Assembly (NCBI RefSeq): GCF_016862975.1
Contig: NZ_BONZ01000040.1
Location: 32,485 to 96,484, forward strand
Direction of reading: 5' to 3'
From: Rugosimonospora africana
Lineage (GTDB): Bacteria > Actinomycetota > Actinomycetes > Mycobacteriales > Micromonosporaceae
DNA length: 64,000 bases
Below are positions 25,900-34,749 of this stretch, piece by piece. The notes under the pieces were generated by a model that was not told where the DNA came from, did not search any database, and saw only the letters and a program-made list of their open reading frames with translations. Every line of letters begins with the position of its first letter. Position 1 is the first letter of the stretch. Both the position numbers and the translations under genes were made by a program.

Positions 25900-26909
25900 T
25901 GTCCGCCATCCCGGCCGCCGAGGCGGCCCCCACCCGAGGCGCCGGACCCAATCCGCCGCCGGACGCTCGGCGCACCGGCCGGCGCTTCGCGGCGCTGCGC
26001 TCGGCCCGCGGCGTGCCACGGGCGCTGCTGCTGGTCGGCACCGTGATGACCGCGGTGTTCGTGGTACTGGCGGTGTTCGCGCCGCTGATCGCGCCGTACG
26101 GCTTCGACCAGTACACCGATGGCGGGCACCGCTTCGCCAAGCTGGCTGGGCCGTCGGCGCAGCACCTGTTCGGCACCACCGTGCAGTCCGTGGACGTGCT
26201 GTCCCGGGTCGTGTTCGGCGCGCGTACCGCGCTGGAGGTGGTCGTCCTCGCGGTGGTCTTCTCGGTGCTCATCGGCGTGCCGCTCGGCCTGCTGTCCGGG
26301 TACTTCGGCGGGCTGCTGGACCGGTTCCTGGTCCTGGTGATGGACGCGCTGTTCGCGTTCCCGTACCTGCTGCTGGCCATCGTCATCGCGTTCCTGCTGT
26401 CCAACGTCGTCATCGGCGGCGGCGTGGTCACCACCGCGCTGGCCATCACCGTGATCTACGTGCCGCAGTACTTCCGGGTGGTACGCGCCAGCACGCTGTC
26501 CGCCCGGGAGGCGACGTACGTGGAGGCGGCCCGCGCGATGGGGGCCCCGGCCCGTACCGTGATCAGCAGGTACCTGTTCGTCAACGTGGTGCACAGCGTC
26601 CCGGTGATCGCGACGCTCAACGCCGCCGACGCCATCCTCACCCTGGCCGGGCTCGGTTTCCTCGGGTACGGCATCCAGCCGACCGAGGCCGCGGAGTGGG
26701 GGTACGACCTGCAACGGGCGATCGCCGACGCGGGCGCCGGCATCTGGTGGACGGCACTGTACCCGGGCCTGGCGATCACCCTGCTGGTCATCGCGCTGAC
26801 CCTGGTCGGCGAGGGACTGAACGAGGTCGTCAACCCGGCACTGCGACGCTCCCGGTCCAGGCCGGTGCGGCTGCCTGCCCGCCCCGAACGGAAGGCGGCC
26901 GACCGATGA
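25899..26909 (+). CDS. Peptide ABC transporter permease, DppC type
   Basis: The 336-residue permease has an N-terminal cytosolic segment, then LLLVGTVMTAVFVVLAVFAPLIAPYGFDQY (first helix and the DppC extracellular start), VLSRVVFGARTALEV, the EAA loop REATYVEAARAMGAPARTVISRYLF and LTLAGLGFLGYGIQPTEAAEWG. ATG overlaps the previous stop by one base (TGATG). It is the partner of the DppB-type subunit. Confidence 0.92.
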   Translation: MSAIPAAEAAPTRGAGPNPPPDARRTGRRFAALRSARGVPRALLLVGTVMTAVFVVLAVFAPLIAPYGFDQYTDGGHRFAKLAGPSAQHLFGTTVQSVDVLSRVVFGARTALEVVVLAVVFSVLIGVPLGLLSGYFGGLLDRFLVLVMDALFAFPYLLLAIVIAFLLSNVVIGGGVVTTALAITVIYVPQYFRVVRASTLSAREATYVEAARAMGAPARTVISRYLFVNVVHSVPVIATLNAADAILTLAGLGFLGYGIQPTEAAEWGYDLQRAIADAGAGIWWTALYPGLAITLLVIALTLVGEGLNEVVNPALRRSRSRPVRLPARPERKAADR

Positions 26910-27964
26910 CCACTCCGAGCCCGGTCAGCACCGCGGTGCCGACCGGCGAGCCCCGAGTCCGGGTGCGTGACCTGCGCATCTGGTACGGCACGTCGGGCGC
27001 GCCGGTGCGCGCGGTCGACGGCGTCGACCTGACCATCCACGCCGGCCAGATCGTGGCGCTGGTCGGCGAGTCCGGCTGCGGGAAGACCACCCTGGGACGG
27101 GGCATCCTCGGCCTGCTCCCGCCGGCCGCCGCGACCGACGGCGAGGTGGTGGTCGACGGCACCGACCTGCTGCGGCTGCCGGCCAGGCGGCTGCGCGCGA
27201 TGCGCGGCGACAAGCTCGGCCTGGTGTTCCAGGAGCCGATGACCCGGCTGGACCCGCTGATGCGGGTGGGCGACCACTTCGACGAACTGCTGCGCACGCA
27301 CCGGCCCCGGCTGTCCCGGGCGGAACGCGAACGGCAGGCGGTGGACATCCTGCGCGCGATGGGCATCCCGGCCTCGCGGCTGCGCCAGTACCCGCACGAG
27401 TTCTCCGGCGGCATGCGCCAACGGATCATGATCGCGCTGACCCTCGTGCTGCGCCCGGCGCTGGTTGTCGCCGACGAACCGACCACCGCCCTGGACGTGC
27501 TGGTCGAGGCGCAGATCCTGAAGATTCTCGCCGAGCTGCGCTCGTCGGTCGACTGCGGCATGCTGCTGATCACCCACAACCTGGGCATCGTGCTGGAGGC
27601 GGCCGACCGGGTCGCGGTGATGTACGCCGGCCGGATCGTCGAGGAGGGTGACGTCCGGCAGGTGTTCGCCCACCCGGCCCACCCGTACACGCGGGAACTG
27701 CTGCGCTCGACCATCTCGCTGACCACGACCGAGCTGCACCACATCCCCGGCTCGCCGCCCGATCTGGCCGACCCGCCGCCCGGTTGCCGGTTCCATCCGC
27801 GCTGCCCGGACGCGATGCGGATCTGCCCGAACTCTGACCCCGGGGACGTCGACACGGCGGGCGGTCAGCGCGTCGCCTGCTGGCTGCACCGGCTCGACGA
27901 GGTCGCGCCGGCCGACCGGGAACCGTTGCCGGACAGGGAGATCAGCGTTGCCGACGAAGCCTGA
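26906..27964 (+). CDS. Peptide ABC transporter ATPase, DppD type
   Basis: The 352-residue ATPase has Walker A GESGCGKTT, Q-loop VFQEPMTRLDPLMRVGDH, signature FSGGMRQR, Walker B LVVADEPTTALDVLVEAQIL and H-switch ITHNLG. The oligopeptide C-terminal domain has the four-Cys-like cluster CRFHPRCPDAMRICPNSDPG that binds an iron-sulfur cluster in many DppD proteins. ATG overlaps the DppC stop (ATGA). Confidence 0.93.
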   Translation: MTTPSPVSTAVPTGEPRVRVRDLRIWYGTSGAPVRAVDGVDLTIHAGQIVALVGESGCGKTTLGRGILGLLPPAAATDGEVVVDGTDLLRLPARRLRAMRGDKLGLVFQEPMTRLDPLMRVGDHFDELLRTHRPRLSRAERERQAVDILRAMGIPASRLRQYPHEFSGGMRQRIMIALTLVLRPALVVADEPTTALDVLVEAQILKILAELRSSVDCGMLLITHNLGIVLEAADRVAVMYAGRIVEEGDVRQVFAHPAHPYTRELLRSTISLTTTELHHIPGSPPDLADPPPGCRFHPRCPDAMRICPNSDPGDVDTAGGQRVACWLHRLDEVAPADREPLPDREISVADEA

Positions 27965-29273
27965 GCAGGGCGCCGAGCAGGCGCTGATCGACGTGTCCGG
28001 CCTGCACGTCAGGTACGCGCTGCGGCGCGGCCCGCTCGCCCGGATCACCGGTGGTGGCGGGGTCATCAGGGCGGTGGACGGGGTCTCGTTCCAGTTGCGC
28101 CGCGGCGAGGTACTCGGGCTGGTCGGGGAGTCCGGCAGCGGCAAGAGCACGCTCGGCCGGGCGCTGCTCGGCCTGGTACCGGCCAGTTCCGGCAGCATCC
28201 GGTACGCGGGTACCGAACTGGTCGGCCGGTCCGAACGCCGGATGCGGCCGTTGCGTCGCCGGCTGCAGATGGTCTTCCAGGACCCGCACGCCTCGCTGAA
28301 CCCGGCCATGGACGTGGGCACCGCGGTCGGCCATCCGCTGCGGATCCACGGCGTGGCCGGCAAGGACGTGCGGGACCGGGTGGTCGAGGCGCTGGAGCTG
28401 GTTGGGCTGTCGCCGGCGCACCGGTACCTGTCGTTGCGCCCGGGCGACCTGTCCGGCGGCCAGAAGCAGCGGGTGGTGATCGCCCGGGCCACGATCCTGG
28501 GTCCGGAGCTGCTGGTCGCCGACGAGCCGGTGTCGATGCTGGACATGAGCGTACGGGCGAAGATCCTGCGGCTGATGCTGGACCTGAGGCAGCAGCTGAA
28601 CCTCACGTACCTCTACATCACCCACGACCTGGCCACCGCGAAGCTGTTCTGCGACCGGGTCGCCATCATGTACCTGGGCCGGATCGTGGAGATCGGCCGT
28701 ACCGACGAGGTGTTCGCCGACCCGAAGCACCCGTACACCCGGGCGTTGCTGGCGGCCATTCCCGACCTGCGACCCGAGCACGCCGGCCCGCGTGACGTCC
28801 CGGCCGGGGAGATCCCGGACGCGGCGCGGCCACCGGCCGGCTGCTCGTACCACCCGCGTTGCCCGCACGCGTTCGCGCCGTGCGGGTTCGAGGGCCGGGA
28901 CCTGCGGGCGCTGCTGGAGGCGCGGTGGGGCCGCGACGAGCCCGGCACCGCCGCCGGCTCGACCGCCGACCTCGCGGCGGAGAGCGCGCGGTTCGCGGAC
29001 CTCGACGACTTCCTGGTTCACAGCGAGCGGATCCGGATCCGGCCGGCGCGCGGGCACACCGCGGCGGACGTACTCCAGACGTTGTCGGCGGCCCGCACGG
29101 ACGCGCCCGACGAACCGGTCTGGCGTGGGGTGCGCGCGATGGCGGTCGAGGACCACGCGGCCGTCGTGGAGTTCGAGCCGGCCACCGATCCGGGCCTGCT
29201 CGACACCGGCACGGCACGGGTCGCGTGCCACCTGTTCGATCCGCGCTTCGCCCCGGCTGAACAGGTGTCGTAA
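27948..29273 (+). CDS. Peptide ABC transporter ATPase, DppF type, with C-terminal extension
   Basis: The 441-residue ATPase has Walker A GESGSGKST, VFQDPHASLNPAMDVG, signature LSGGQKQR, Walker B LLVADEPVSMLDMSV, ITHDLATAKLFCDRV and the cluster CSYHPRCPHAFAPCGFEG. TTG at 27948 overlaps the DppD stop by 17 nt and has GGGAGA upstream. About 110 residues follow or interrupt the usual C-terminal end: a segment LDDFLVHSERIRIRPARGHTAADVLQ and a folded-looking piece ending ARVACHLFDPRF. This tail is not expected in DppF and resembles a small separate alpha/beta domain. Its role is unknown. Confidence 0.9.
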   Translation: MPTKPEQGAEQALIDVSGLHVRYALRRGPLARITGGGGVIRAVDGVSFQLRRGEVLGLVGESGSGKSTLGRALLGLVPASSGSIRYAGTELVGRSERRMRPLRRRLQMVFQDPHASLNPAMDVGTAVGHPLRIHGVAGKDVRDRVVEALELVGLSPAHRYLSLRPGDLSGGQKQRVVIARATILGPELLVADEPVSMLDMSVRAKILRLMLDLRQQLNLTYLYITHDLATAKLFCDRVAIMYLGRIVEIGRTDEVFADPKHPYTRALLAAIPDLRPEHAGPRDVPAGEIPDAARPPAGCSYHPRCPHAFAPCGFEGRDLRALLEARWGRDEPGTAAGSTADLAAESARFADLDDFLVHSERIRIRPARGHTAADVLQTLSAARTDAPDEPVWRGVRAMAVEDHAAVVEFEPATDPGLLDTGTARVACHLFDPRFAPAEQVS

Positions 29274-29384
29274 CGGGCGGCCGGACTGTGCGGTGAATGT
29301 CGGTGGAGCGGGCGGCCGGGCTTCCCTAGTTTCAAGTCGGCGCCGCTGGAAAATCGTCGCCCGATCGTGGAGGGAAATCGTCCG

Positions 29385-30290
29385 GTGCAGAATCTCGAAT
29401 CGCAGGGCCGGTTCTCCGGCGTGTTCGCGGCGACCACCACGCCGTTCTCGCCCGACGGAAGGCGGGTGGACGCCGACCGGTACGCGGAGCACTGCGCGTG
29501 GCTGGTGGACTCCGGGGTCCAGGGCATCGTGCCCAACGGGTCGCTCGGCGAGTACGAGACGCTGACCGAGGCGGAGCGGCGCGAGGTCTTCGCGACCGCG
29601 CAGGCCGCGGTCGGCACGCGGGTGCCGGTGGTACCCGGCGTCTCCGGCAAGGGCGCGGCCGAGGCGGTGCGGTGGACCGAGGAGGCGGCCGAGGCCGGAG
29701 CCCCCGCGGTCATGTGCCTGCCGCCGACCTCGCACGCGCCGACGCCGGACGAGGCAGTGGCGCACTTCGCGGCCGTCGCGGCGGTCGGGCTGCCGGTCAT
29801 CGTGTACAACAACCCGTTCTCCACCCGGATCGACCTGACGCCGCCGCTGCTGGCCCGGATCGCCGAGATCGAGAACATCGCCGCGGTCAAGGAGTTCTCC
29901 CAGGACGTGCGGCGCATCGCCCGGATCCGTGAGCTGGCCCCGTCCCTGGAGGTGCTGGTCGGCTGCGACGACCTGCTGGCCGAGGGCGTGCTGATGGGCG
30001 CGACCGGGTGGATCGCCGGATTCGTCAACGCGCTGCCGGCCTCGTCGGTGAGCCTGTTCGACCTGTGCGCGCAGGGCAAGTGGAGCGAGGCGCTGCCGCT
30101 GTACCGGGCGCTGCTGCCGGTACTGCGCTACGACGCCGAGCCGACCTTCGTCCAGGCCATCAAGCTCGGCCAGGACGAGGCCGGCCGGTACGGGGGGCCG
30201 GCCCGGCTGCCCAGGTTGCCGCTGCCCGAGGACGACCAGGCGGTGGTGCGGACCCGGGTCCGGGAGGCGATCGAGGCCGCCGAGCGATGA
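29385..30290 (+). CDS. DapA-fold enzyme, probable pyrroline-4-hydroxy-2-carboxylate deaminase
   Basis: The 301-residue Schiff-base lyase has VFAATTTPFSPDGRRVD, the PNGSLGEYETLTEAERREV loop (GTTGE position), VIVYNNPFSTRID (Tyr) and ENIAAVKEFSQD (the Lys that forms the Schiff base). Beside an epimerase and a hydroxyproline-dehydrogenase-like pair, the expected reaction is dehydration/deamination of pyrroline-4-hydroxy-2-carboxylate to 2-oxoglutarate semialdehyde plus ammonia, as in bacterial hydroxyproline catabolism. The GTG at 29385 is preferred, with GGAGGG about 10 nt upstream; a GTG at 29367 would include that site in the coding region. Its stop overlaps the next ATG (ATGA). Another DapA-family activity cannot be excluded. 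Confidence 0.85.
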   Translation: MQNLESQGRFSGVFAATTTPFSPDGRRVDADRYAEHCAWLVDSGVQGIVPNGSLGEYETLTEAERREVFATAQAAVGTRVPVVPGVSGKGAAEAVRWTEEAAEAGAPAVMCLPPTSHAPTPDEAVAHFAAVAAVGLPVIVYNNPFSTRIDLTPPLLARIAEIENIAAVKEFSQDVRRIARIRELAPSLEVLVGCDDLLAEGVLMGATGWIAGFVNALPASSVSLFDLCAQGKWSEALPLYRALLPVLRYDAEPTFVQAIKLGQDEAGRYGGPARLPRLPLPEDDQAVVRTRVREAIEAAER

Positions 30291-31300
30291 GGGCCTCGGT
30301 GATGTTCAACGCGGTGGACAGCCACACCGAGGGGATGCCCACCCGGGTCATCACGTCCGGGGTCGGTCCGCTGCCCGGCGCGACGATGGCCGACCGGCGC
30401 CGGTACCTGATGAACGAGCGCGACGACCTGCGCACCCTGCTGGTGAACGAGCCGCGCGGCCACTCCGCGATGTCCGGCGCGATTCTCCAGCCGCCGACCC
30501 GGCCCGACGCCGACGTGGGCGTGCTGTTCATCGAGGTGTCAGGGTGCCTGCCGATGTGCGGGCACGGCACGATCGGGTTCGCCACGGTACTGGTGGAGAC
30601 CGGCATCGTCCCGGTCAAGGAACCGGTCACCACGATCCGCATCGACACCCCGGCCGGCCTCGTGGTGGCCTCGGTGGCGGTTGAGGACGGCCGCGCCCGC
30701 GCGGTGACCTTCCGCAACGTGCCGGCGTACCTGCACCTGCGCGACGCCGTCGTCGAGGTGGACGGCATCGGGCCGGTACGGCTGGACCTGGCCTGGGGTG
30801 GGAACTTCTACGCGATCCTGCCGGCCGCCGACGCCGGGCTGCGGGTCCGGCCGGAGTACCACGACGAGTTGGTGGACGCCGGCATGGCCATCATGCGGGC
30901 GGTCAACGAGCAGTTGGATTTCGCCCATCCGGAGCAGCCGGACGTGGCCGACTGCCGGCACGTCATCCTGACCGGGCCCGGCGACGCGGGCGCCGATTCC
31001 CGGTCCGCGGTGGCGATCCACCCGGGCTGGGTCGACCGGTCGCCGTGCGGCACCGGTACGTCGGCCCGGATGGCGGCACTGGCCACCCGGGGAGCGCTCG
31101 AGCTGCACACCGACTTCGTGCACCAGTCGCTGATCGGGTCGCGGTTCACCGGTCAGCTCGTCGAGCGCACCTCGGTCGGCCCGTACCCGGCGTTCGTACC
31201 CACGATCACCGGGCGCGCCTGGATCACCGGTCTCGCCACGTACCTGCTCGATCCCGAGGATCCATTCCCGGCCGGCTTCCGCATCCGCCAGCAGCCGTGA
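30287..31300 (+). CDS. Proline racemase family: probable 4-hydroxyproline 2-epimerase
   Basis: The 337-residue enzyme starts VMFNAVDSHTEGMPTRVITSG, the family opening, and has both catalytic cysteines: CLPMCGHGTIGFATVLVETG (first Cys) and DRSPCGTGTSARMAAL (second Cys). Two cysteines indicate a racemase or epimerase, not the Thr-containing hydroxyproline dehydratase. In this operon it should convert trans-4-hydroxy-L-proline into cis-4-hydroxy-D-proline; proline racemase is the alternative. It overlaps the deaminase gene and is followed by a repeat-rich 124-bp gap before the oxidase. Confidence 0.9.
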   Translation: MRASVMFNAVDSHTEGMPTRVITSGVGPLPGATMADRRRYLMNERDDLRTLLVNEPRGHSAMSGAILQPPTRPDADVGVLFIEVSGCLPMCGHGTIGFATVLVETGIVPVKEPVTTIRIDTPAGLVVASVAVEDGRARAVTFRNVPAYLHLRDAVVEVDGIGPVRLDLAWGGNFYAILPAADAGLRVRPEYHDELVDAGMAIMRAVNEQLDFAHPEQPDVADCRHVILTGPGDAGADSRSAVAIHPGWVDRSPCGTGTSARMAALATRGALELHTDFVHQSLIGSRFTGQLVERTSVGPYPAFVPTITGRAWITGLATYLLDPEDPFPAGFRIRQQP

Positions 31301-31307
31301 CCGCTCC

Positions 31308-31403
31308 CGCCGCTGTCGTTCGCGTGGCTGTCGTTCGCGTCGTCGTCGTTCCCGCTGTCGTCGACTCCGCCGCTGTCGTTCGCGTGGCCTTCGATCCCGG
31401 CTC
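31308..31403 (+). repeat. Degenerate post-stop repeat between epimerase and oxidase genes
   Basis: ccgccgctgtcgttcgcgtg appears near the start of this stretch and again near 31370, with partial copies (cgtcgtcgttcccgctgtcg) between. The gap has no gene. It begins a few bases after the epimerase TGA. Confidence 0.6.
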
Positions 31404-31424
31404 AGCCGACCGCGCTGGCGCACA

Positions 31425-32789
31425 ATGCGCCTGATCGGCGACGAGCTGCCGGCCACGGCCGACGTCGTCGTGGTCGGGGCCGGGATCGTCGGCGCCGCCT
31501 GCGCCCGTGCCCTGGCCCACGCCGGTCGGTCCGTCTGTGTCGTGGATCGGGACGGGCCGGCCGCCGGTACCAGTTCGTCGGGCGAGGGCAACCTGCTCGT
31601 GTCGGACAAGCTGCCCGGTCCGGAGCTGGATCTCGCGCTGCACAGCCTGCGGCTGTGGGCACAGTTCGCGGCGGGCGCCGGATCCGGGTCGGGGTCTGGT
31701 GTGTCCGTCGATTCTGGGTCGGGTGTGCCCGCCTCGCGATCCGGGCCTGACGCGCCCGCCTCGCGGTCCAGGTCTGACACGCCCGCCGGTCGCGGGTCCA
31801 GCGTGCCCGGCGGTCCCGGGTTCGAGCTCGGGGCGGCCCTCGGTTCCGGTTTCGAGTTCGAGGCCAAGGGCGGCCTGGTGGTGGCCGACTCGGCGGCGTC
31901 GCTGGCCGGGCTGGAGGCGGTCGTGGCCGGGCAGCGCGCCGCCGGGGTCGAAGTGGTCATGCTGTCGGCCGAGCAACTGGCCGACGCCGAGCCGTTGCTG
32001 GCGCCCGACCTGATCGGTGGGGCGCTCTACCCGCAGGACAGCCAGCTACAGCCGATGCTCGCGGTCCGGGCGCTGCTGGCCGACGCGGTGCGCGCCGGAG
32101 CGCGCGTGGTCGGCGGAGCCGAGGTGGTCGCCGCGGAGCGCGGGCGTGACGGGGTGTTCCGGGTACGCACCGGCCGGGGCGTGATCAGCGCGCCGGCGGT
32201 GGTCGTCGCGGCCGGCGTGTGGAGCCGGGTGGTGGCCCGGATGCTCGGCGGCCACGCTCCGGTCGTCCCGCGTCGCGGGCACGTCGTGGTGACCGAGGCG
32301 CTGCCGCCGCTGATCCGGTACAAGGTCTACGAGGCCGGGTACGTCTCCGACGTGGGCAGCGACGACGGCAGGCTGCTCTGCTCCGCGGTCGTCGAGGGTA
32401 CGCCGAGCGGGCCGGTGCTCCTGGGCGCCAGCCGGGAACTGGTCGGCTTCGACCGGCGGATGAACCCGGCGGCGGTGGCCGGCATCTGCCGCGGGGCCGC
32501 GCGGCTGTTTCCGTTCCTGAGCGAGGTACGCGCGATCCGGGCGTACCTCGGGCTGCGGCCGGCGTCCCCGGACCACCTGCCGATGATCGGGCCGGACGCC
32601 GACGTGGAGGGGCTCTGGCACGCCACTGGGCACGAGGGGGCCGGTGTCGGGCTGGCCCCGGGGACCGCCGACCTGCTGTGCGCGCTGATGACCGGCGGGG
32701 CGCCACCGGTCGACCCGGAGCCGTTCGCGCCCTCGCGCCCGACCCTGCGCGCCGCGGCTCATGTCGAGGGAGTGGACGCCGATGCCTGA
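31425..32789 (+). CDS. FAD amino-acid oxidase subunit (D-hydroxyproline dehydrogenase-like, DadA/HcnC fold)
   Basis: The 454-residue flavoprotein begins with the dinucleotide motif VVVVGAGIVGAACARALAHAG and has the DAO/glycine-oxidase features GTSSSGEGNLLVSDK, GALYPQDSQLQPMLAV, VVVAAGVWS and PASPDHLPMIGP...LWHATGHEGAGVGLAPGTA. Subunits of this type pair with a HcnA/HcnB-like iron-sulfur flavoprotein to oxidise D-proline, sarcosine or cis-4-hydroxy-D-proline. Residues about 84-141 are a Gly/Ser/Pro/Asp/Arg repeat segment that breaks the flavoprotein domain and is absent from normal family members. The fold is otherwise complete, so the insertion is probably a surface loop. Next gene overlaps by 8 nt. 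Confidence 0.87.
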   Translation: MRLIGDELPATADVVVVGAGIVGAACARALAHAGRSVCVVDRDGPAAGTSSSGEGNLLVSDKLPGPELDLALHSLRLWAQFAAGAGSGSGSGVSVDSGSGVPASRSGPDAPASRSRSDTPAGRGSSVPGGPGFELGAALGSGFEFEAKGGLVVADSAASLAGLEAVVAGQRAAGVEVVMLSAEQLADAEPLLAPDLIGGALYPQDSQLQPMLAVRALLADAVRAGARVVGGAEVVAAERGRDGVFRVRTGRGVISAPAVVVAAGVWSRVVARMLGGHAPVVPRRGHVVVTEALPPLIRYKVYEAGYVSDVGSDDGRLLCSAVVEGTPSGPVLLGASRELVGFDRRMNPAAVAGICRGAARLFPFLSEVRAIRAYLGLRPASPDHLPMIGPDADVEGLWHATGHEGAGVGLAPGTADLLCALMTGGAPPVDPEPFAPSRPTLRAAAHVEGVDADA

Positions 32790-34725
32790 ACCGTCGGGTA
32801 CCGGGGCGCTGACGTTCCGGTTCGAGGGTCGGGAGCTGACCGCCACACCGGGTGCCTCCATCGGCGCCGCGCTGTGGGCGGCGGGCGTACGGCACTTCCG
32901 TACCACCCGGACTCTCGGCCGGCCGCGCGCCCTGTACTGCGGCATCGGCCAGTGCTTCGACTGCCTGGTCCGGGTCGGCGGCGGTCCGCCGGTGCGGGCG
33001 TGTGTGACCCCGGTTCGAGACGGCGACGACGTGAGCCGGGGTGACACCGCTTCCGACTGGTCTGGCTCGGCGTGTCTGGCGCCGCGCCGCGACCCAGACC
33101 AGTCGCCGGACGTGCGTGATCTGGTCGTCGTCGGCGCCGGCCCGGCCGGCCTGTCGGCGGCGCTGGCCGCGGCCGAGGCCGGTGTAGCCGTCACGCTGCT
33201 GGACGCGGGCGCGACCCCGGGCGGGCAGATCTGGCGCCAGCCGGCCGGGTTCGAGGCGGGCTCGGCAGCGGGCTCGGCAGCGGGCCCTGCAGCGAGCTCG
33301 GCGGTGGGCTCGACGGCGGACCCGGCAGCGAGCTCGGTAGCGGGCCTGGCTGGCGGGAAAGCCGGCGGGAAGGGCGTCGGTGCGTTGCGGGCTGTCGCGG
33401 CACATCCGCGCATCGAGGTGGTCACCGGCGCGACGGTCGTCATGGCCATGCCGGGAACTGCGGCACAGGGCGTCCGGCTGCTCGTGGAGCGGCCCGGCGC
33501 GGCCTGGACCGTCGAGGCCCGCACCCTCGTGCTGGCCACCGGCGCGGCCGAGCTGTCGTTGCCGTTCCCGGGCTGGGATCTGCCCGGCGTACTCACCCCC
33601 GGCGGCGCGCAGGCACTGCTGAAGGCCCACGGGGTGCTTGCCGGGTCGCGGATCCTGGTCGCCGGTACCGGACCGTTCCTGTGGCCGGTCGCCGCCGGCC
33701 TGTGCCGCGCTGGTGCGCGGGTCGTCGCGGTGGTCGACGCGGCCACCCCCCACGGCGCCGGGCGCCGCCTCGCCGGACTCGCCGCGCATCCGGCGCTGCT
33801 CGGCCAGGCCGCCGGCTACCTGCGTACCCTGGCCGCGGCGCGGGTACCGGTGCTCGGCGGGCGGGCGGTGGTCGCGGCGCGCGGCCGGGACCGCGTCGAG
33901 TCGGTGACCGTGGCCCGGCTCGGCGACCGGGGGCAACGGGACCGCCGGGAGTACCCGGTGGACGCGGTCTGTGCCGGCTGGGGCTTCATCCCGTCGGTCG
34001 AGTTGGCGCGGTCCCTCGGGTGCGCCGAGGACCGGCACCCGACCCGGCCGGGCAGCGCCGTGGCAGTCGACGGCGACCAGGCCACCAGCGTGCCCGGGGT
34101 GTACGCCGCGGGGGAGACGACCGGCATCGGCGGCGCCACGGTGTCCTGGTGGGAAGGTGCGATCGCCGGGGCGTCCGCGGCCCGGGCACTGGGTGCGGTA
34201 CCCGACGCCGGCCGGATCCGCCTCGCCCGGCGCCGGCTGCGGTACGCCCGGCACGCCGCCCGTACGCTGGACCGCGGATTCCCGCTGGACCCGGGCTGGC
34301 CCGGCTGGCTGGCCCCGGACACTGTGATCTGCCGGTGCGAGGAGGTCACCTGGCGGCGGATCGTCGACGCGGTCGACGAGGGCAGCACCGACCTGCGTTC
34401 CATCAAGGGCCTGACCCGGTGCGGGATGGGCTGGTGCCAGGGCCGGGTCTGCGGGCCGGCGACGCAGTCCGCGGTGGCGCCGCGGCTGGGCCTGCCTCCC
34501 GGTGCGGTGGGTGACCTGGCGACCCGGCCGCTGGCCGCGCCGATCCCGATCGGCCTGCTCGCCGGCGCCGGCGGCGGCCCGGATGGGGATGCCAACCCGG
34601 ACGCGGATGCCGGCTCAGAAGCGGATGCCGGCCCAGAAGCGGATGCCGCCTCGGGCGCCGATGCTGACCCGGACTCGGATGTCGCCCCGGACGCCGGTGC
34701 CGAGGTCGTCGCCGGCGGTGGCTGA
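32782..34725 (+). CDS. Fused [2Fe-2S]/FAD/BFD subunit of the hydroxyproline-dehydrogenase-like enzyme
   Basis: The 647-residue protein fuses two usually separate subunits. Residues 1-80 are a HcnA-type [2Fe-2S] domain with Cys53, Cys58, Cys61 and Cys74 (YCGIGQCFDCLVRV). Residues 110-500 are a HcnB-type FAD reductase (LVVVGAGPAGLSAALAAAEAG, GGQIWRQP, PGVYAAGETTGIGG). Then comes a BFD-like [2Fe-2S] domain (CRCEEV ... RCGMGWCQGRVCG). Two low-complexity additions stand out: an Ala/Gly/Ser segment at residues 159-199 right after GGQIWRQP, and an acidic Asp/Ala/Gly tail from about residue 607. ATG 32782 has GAGGGAG upstream and overlaps the oxidase gene. Electrons from hydroxyproline oxidation would pass through these clusters. 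Confidence 0.88.
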   Translation: MPEPSGTGALTFRFEGRELTATPGASIGAALWAAGVRHFRTTRTLGRPRALYCGIGQCFDCLVRVGGGPPVRACVTPVRDGDDVSRGDTASDWSGSACLAPRRDPDQSPDVRDLVVVGAGPAGLSAALAAAEAGVAVTLLDAGATPGGQIWRQPAGFEAGSAAGSAAGPAASSAVGSTADPAASSVAGLAGGKAGGKGVGALRAVAAHPRIEVVTGATVVMAMPGTAAQGVRLLVERPGAAWTVEARTLVLATGAAELSLPFPGWDLPGVLTPGGAQALLKAHGVLAGSRILVAGTGPFLWPVAAGLCRAGARVVAVVDAATPHGAGRRLAGLAAHPALLGQAAGYLRTLAAARVPVLGGRAVVAARGRDRVESVTVARLGDRGQRDRREYPVDAVCAGWGFIPSVELARSLGCAEDRHPTRPGSAVAVDGDQATSVPGVYAAGETTGIGGATVSWWEGAIAGASAARALGAVPDAGRIRLARRRLRYARHAARTLDRGFPLDPGWPGWLAPDTVICRCEEVTWRRIVDAVDEGSTDLRSIKGLTRCGMGWCQGRVCGPATQSAVAPRLGLPPGAVGDLATRPLAAPIPIGLLAGAGGGPDGDANPDADAGSEADAGPEADAASGADADPDSDVAPDAGAEVVAGGG

Positions 34726-34749
34726 TCGCGTGGACCGACGGCGGTCGGG

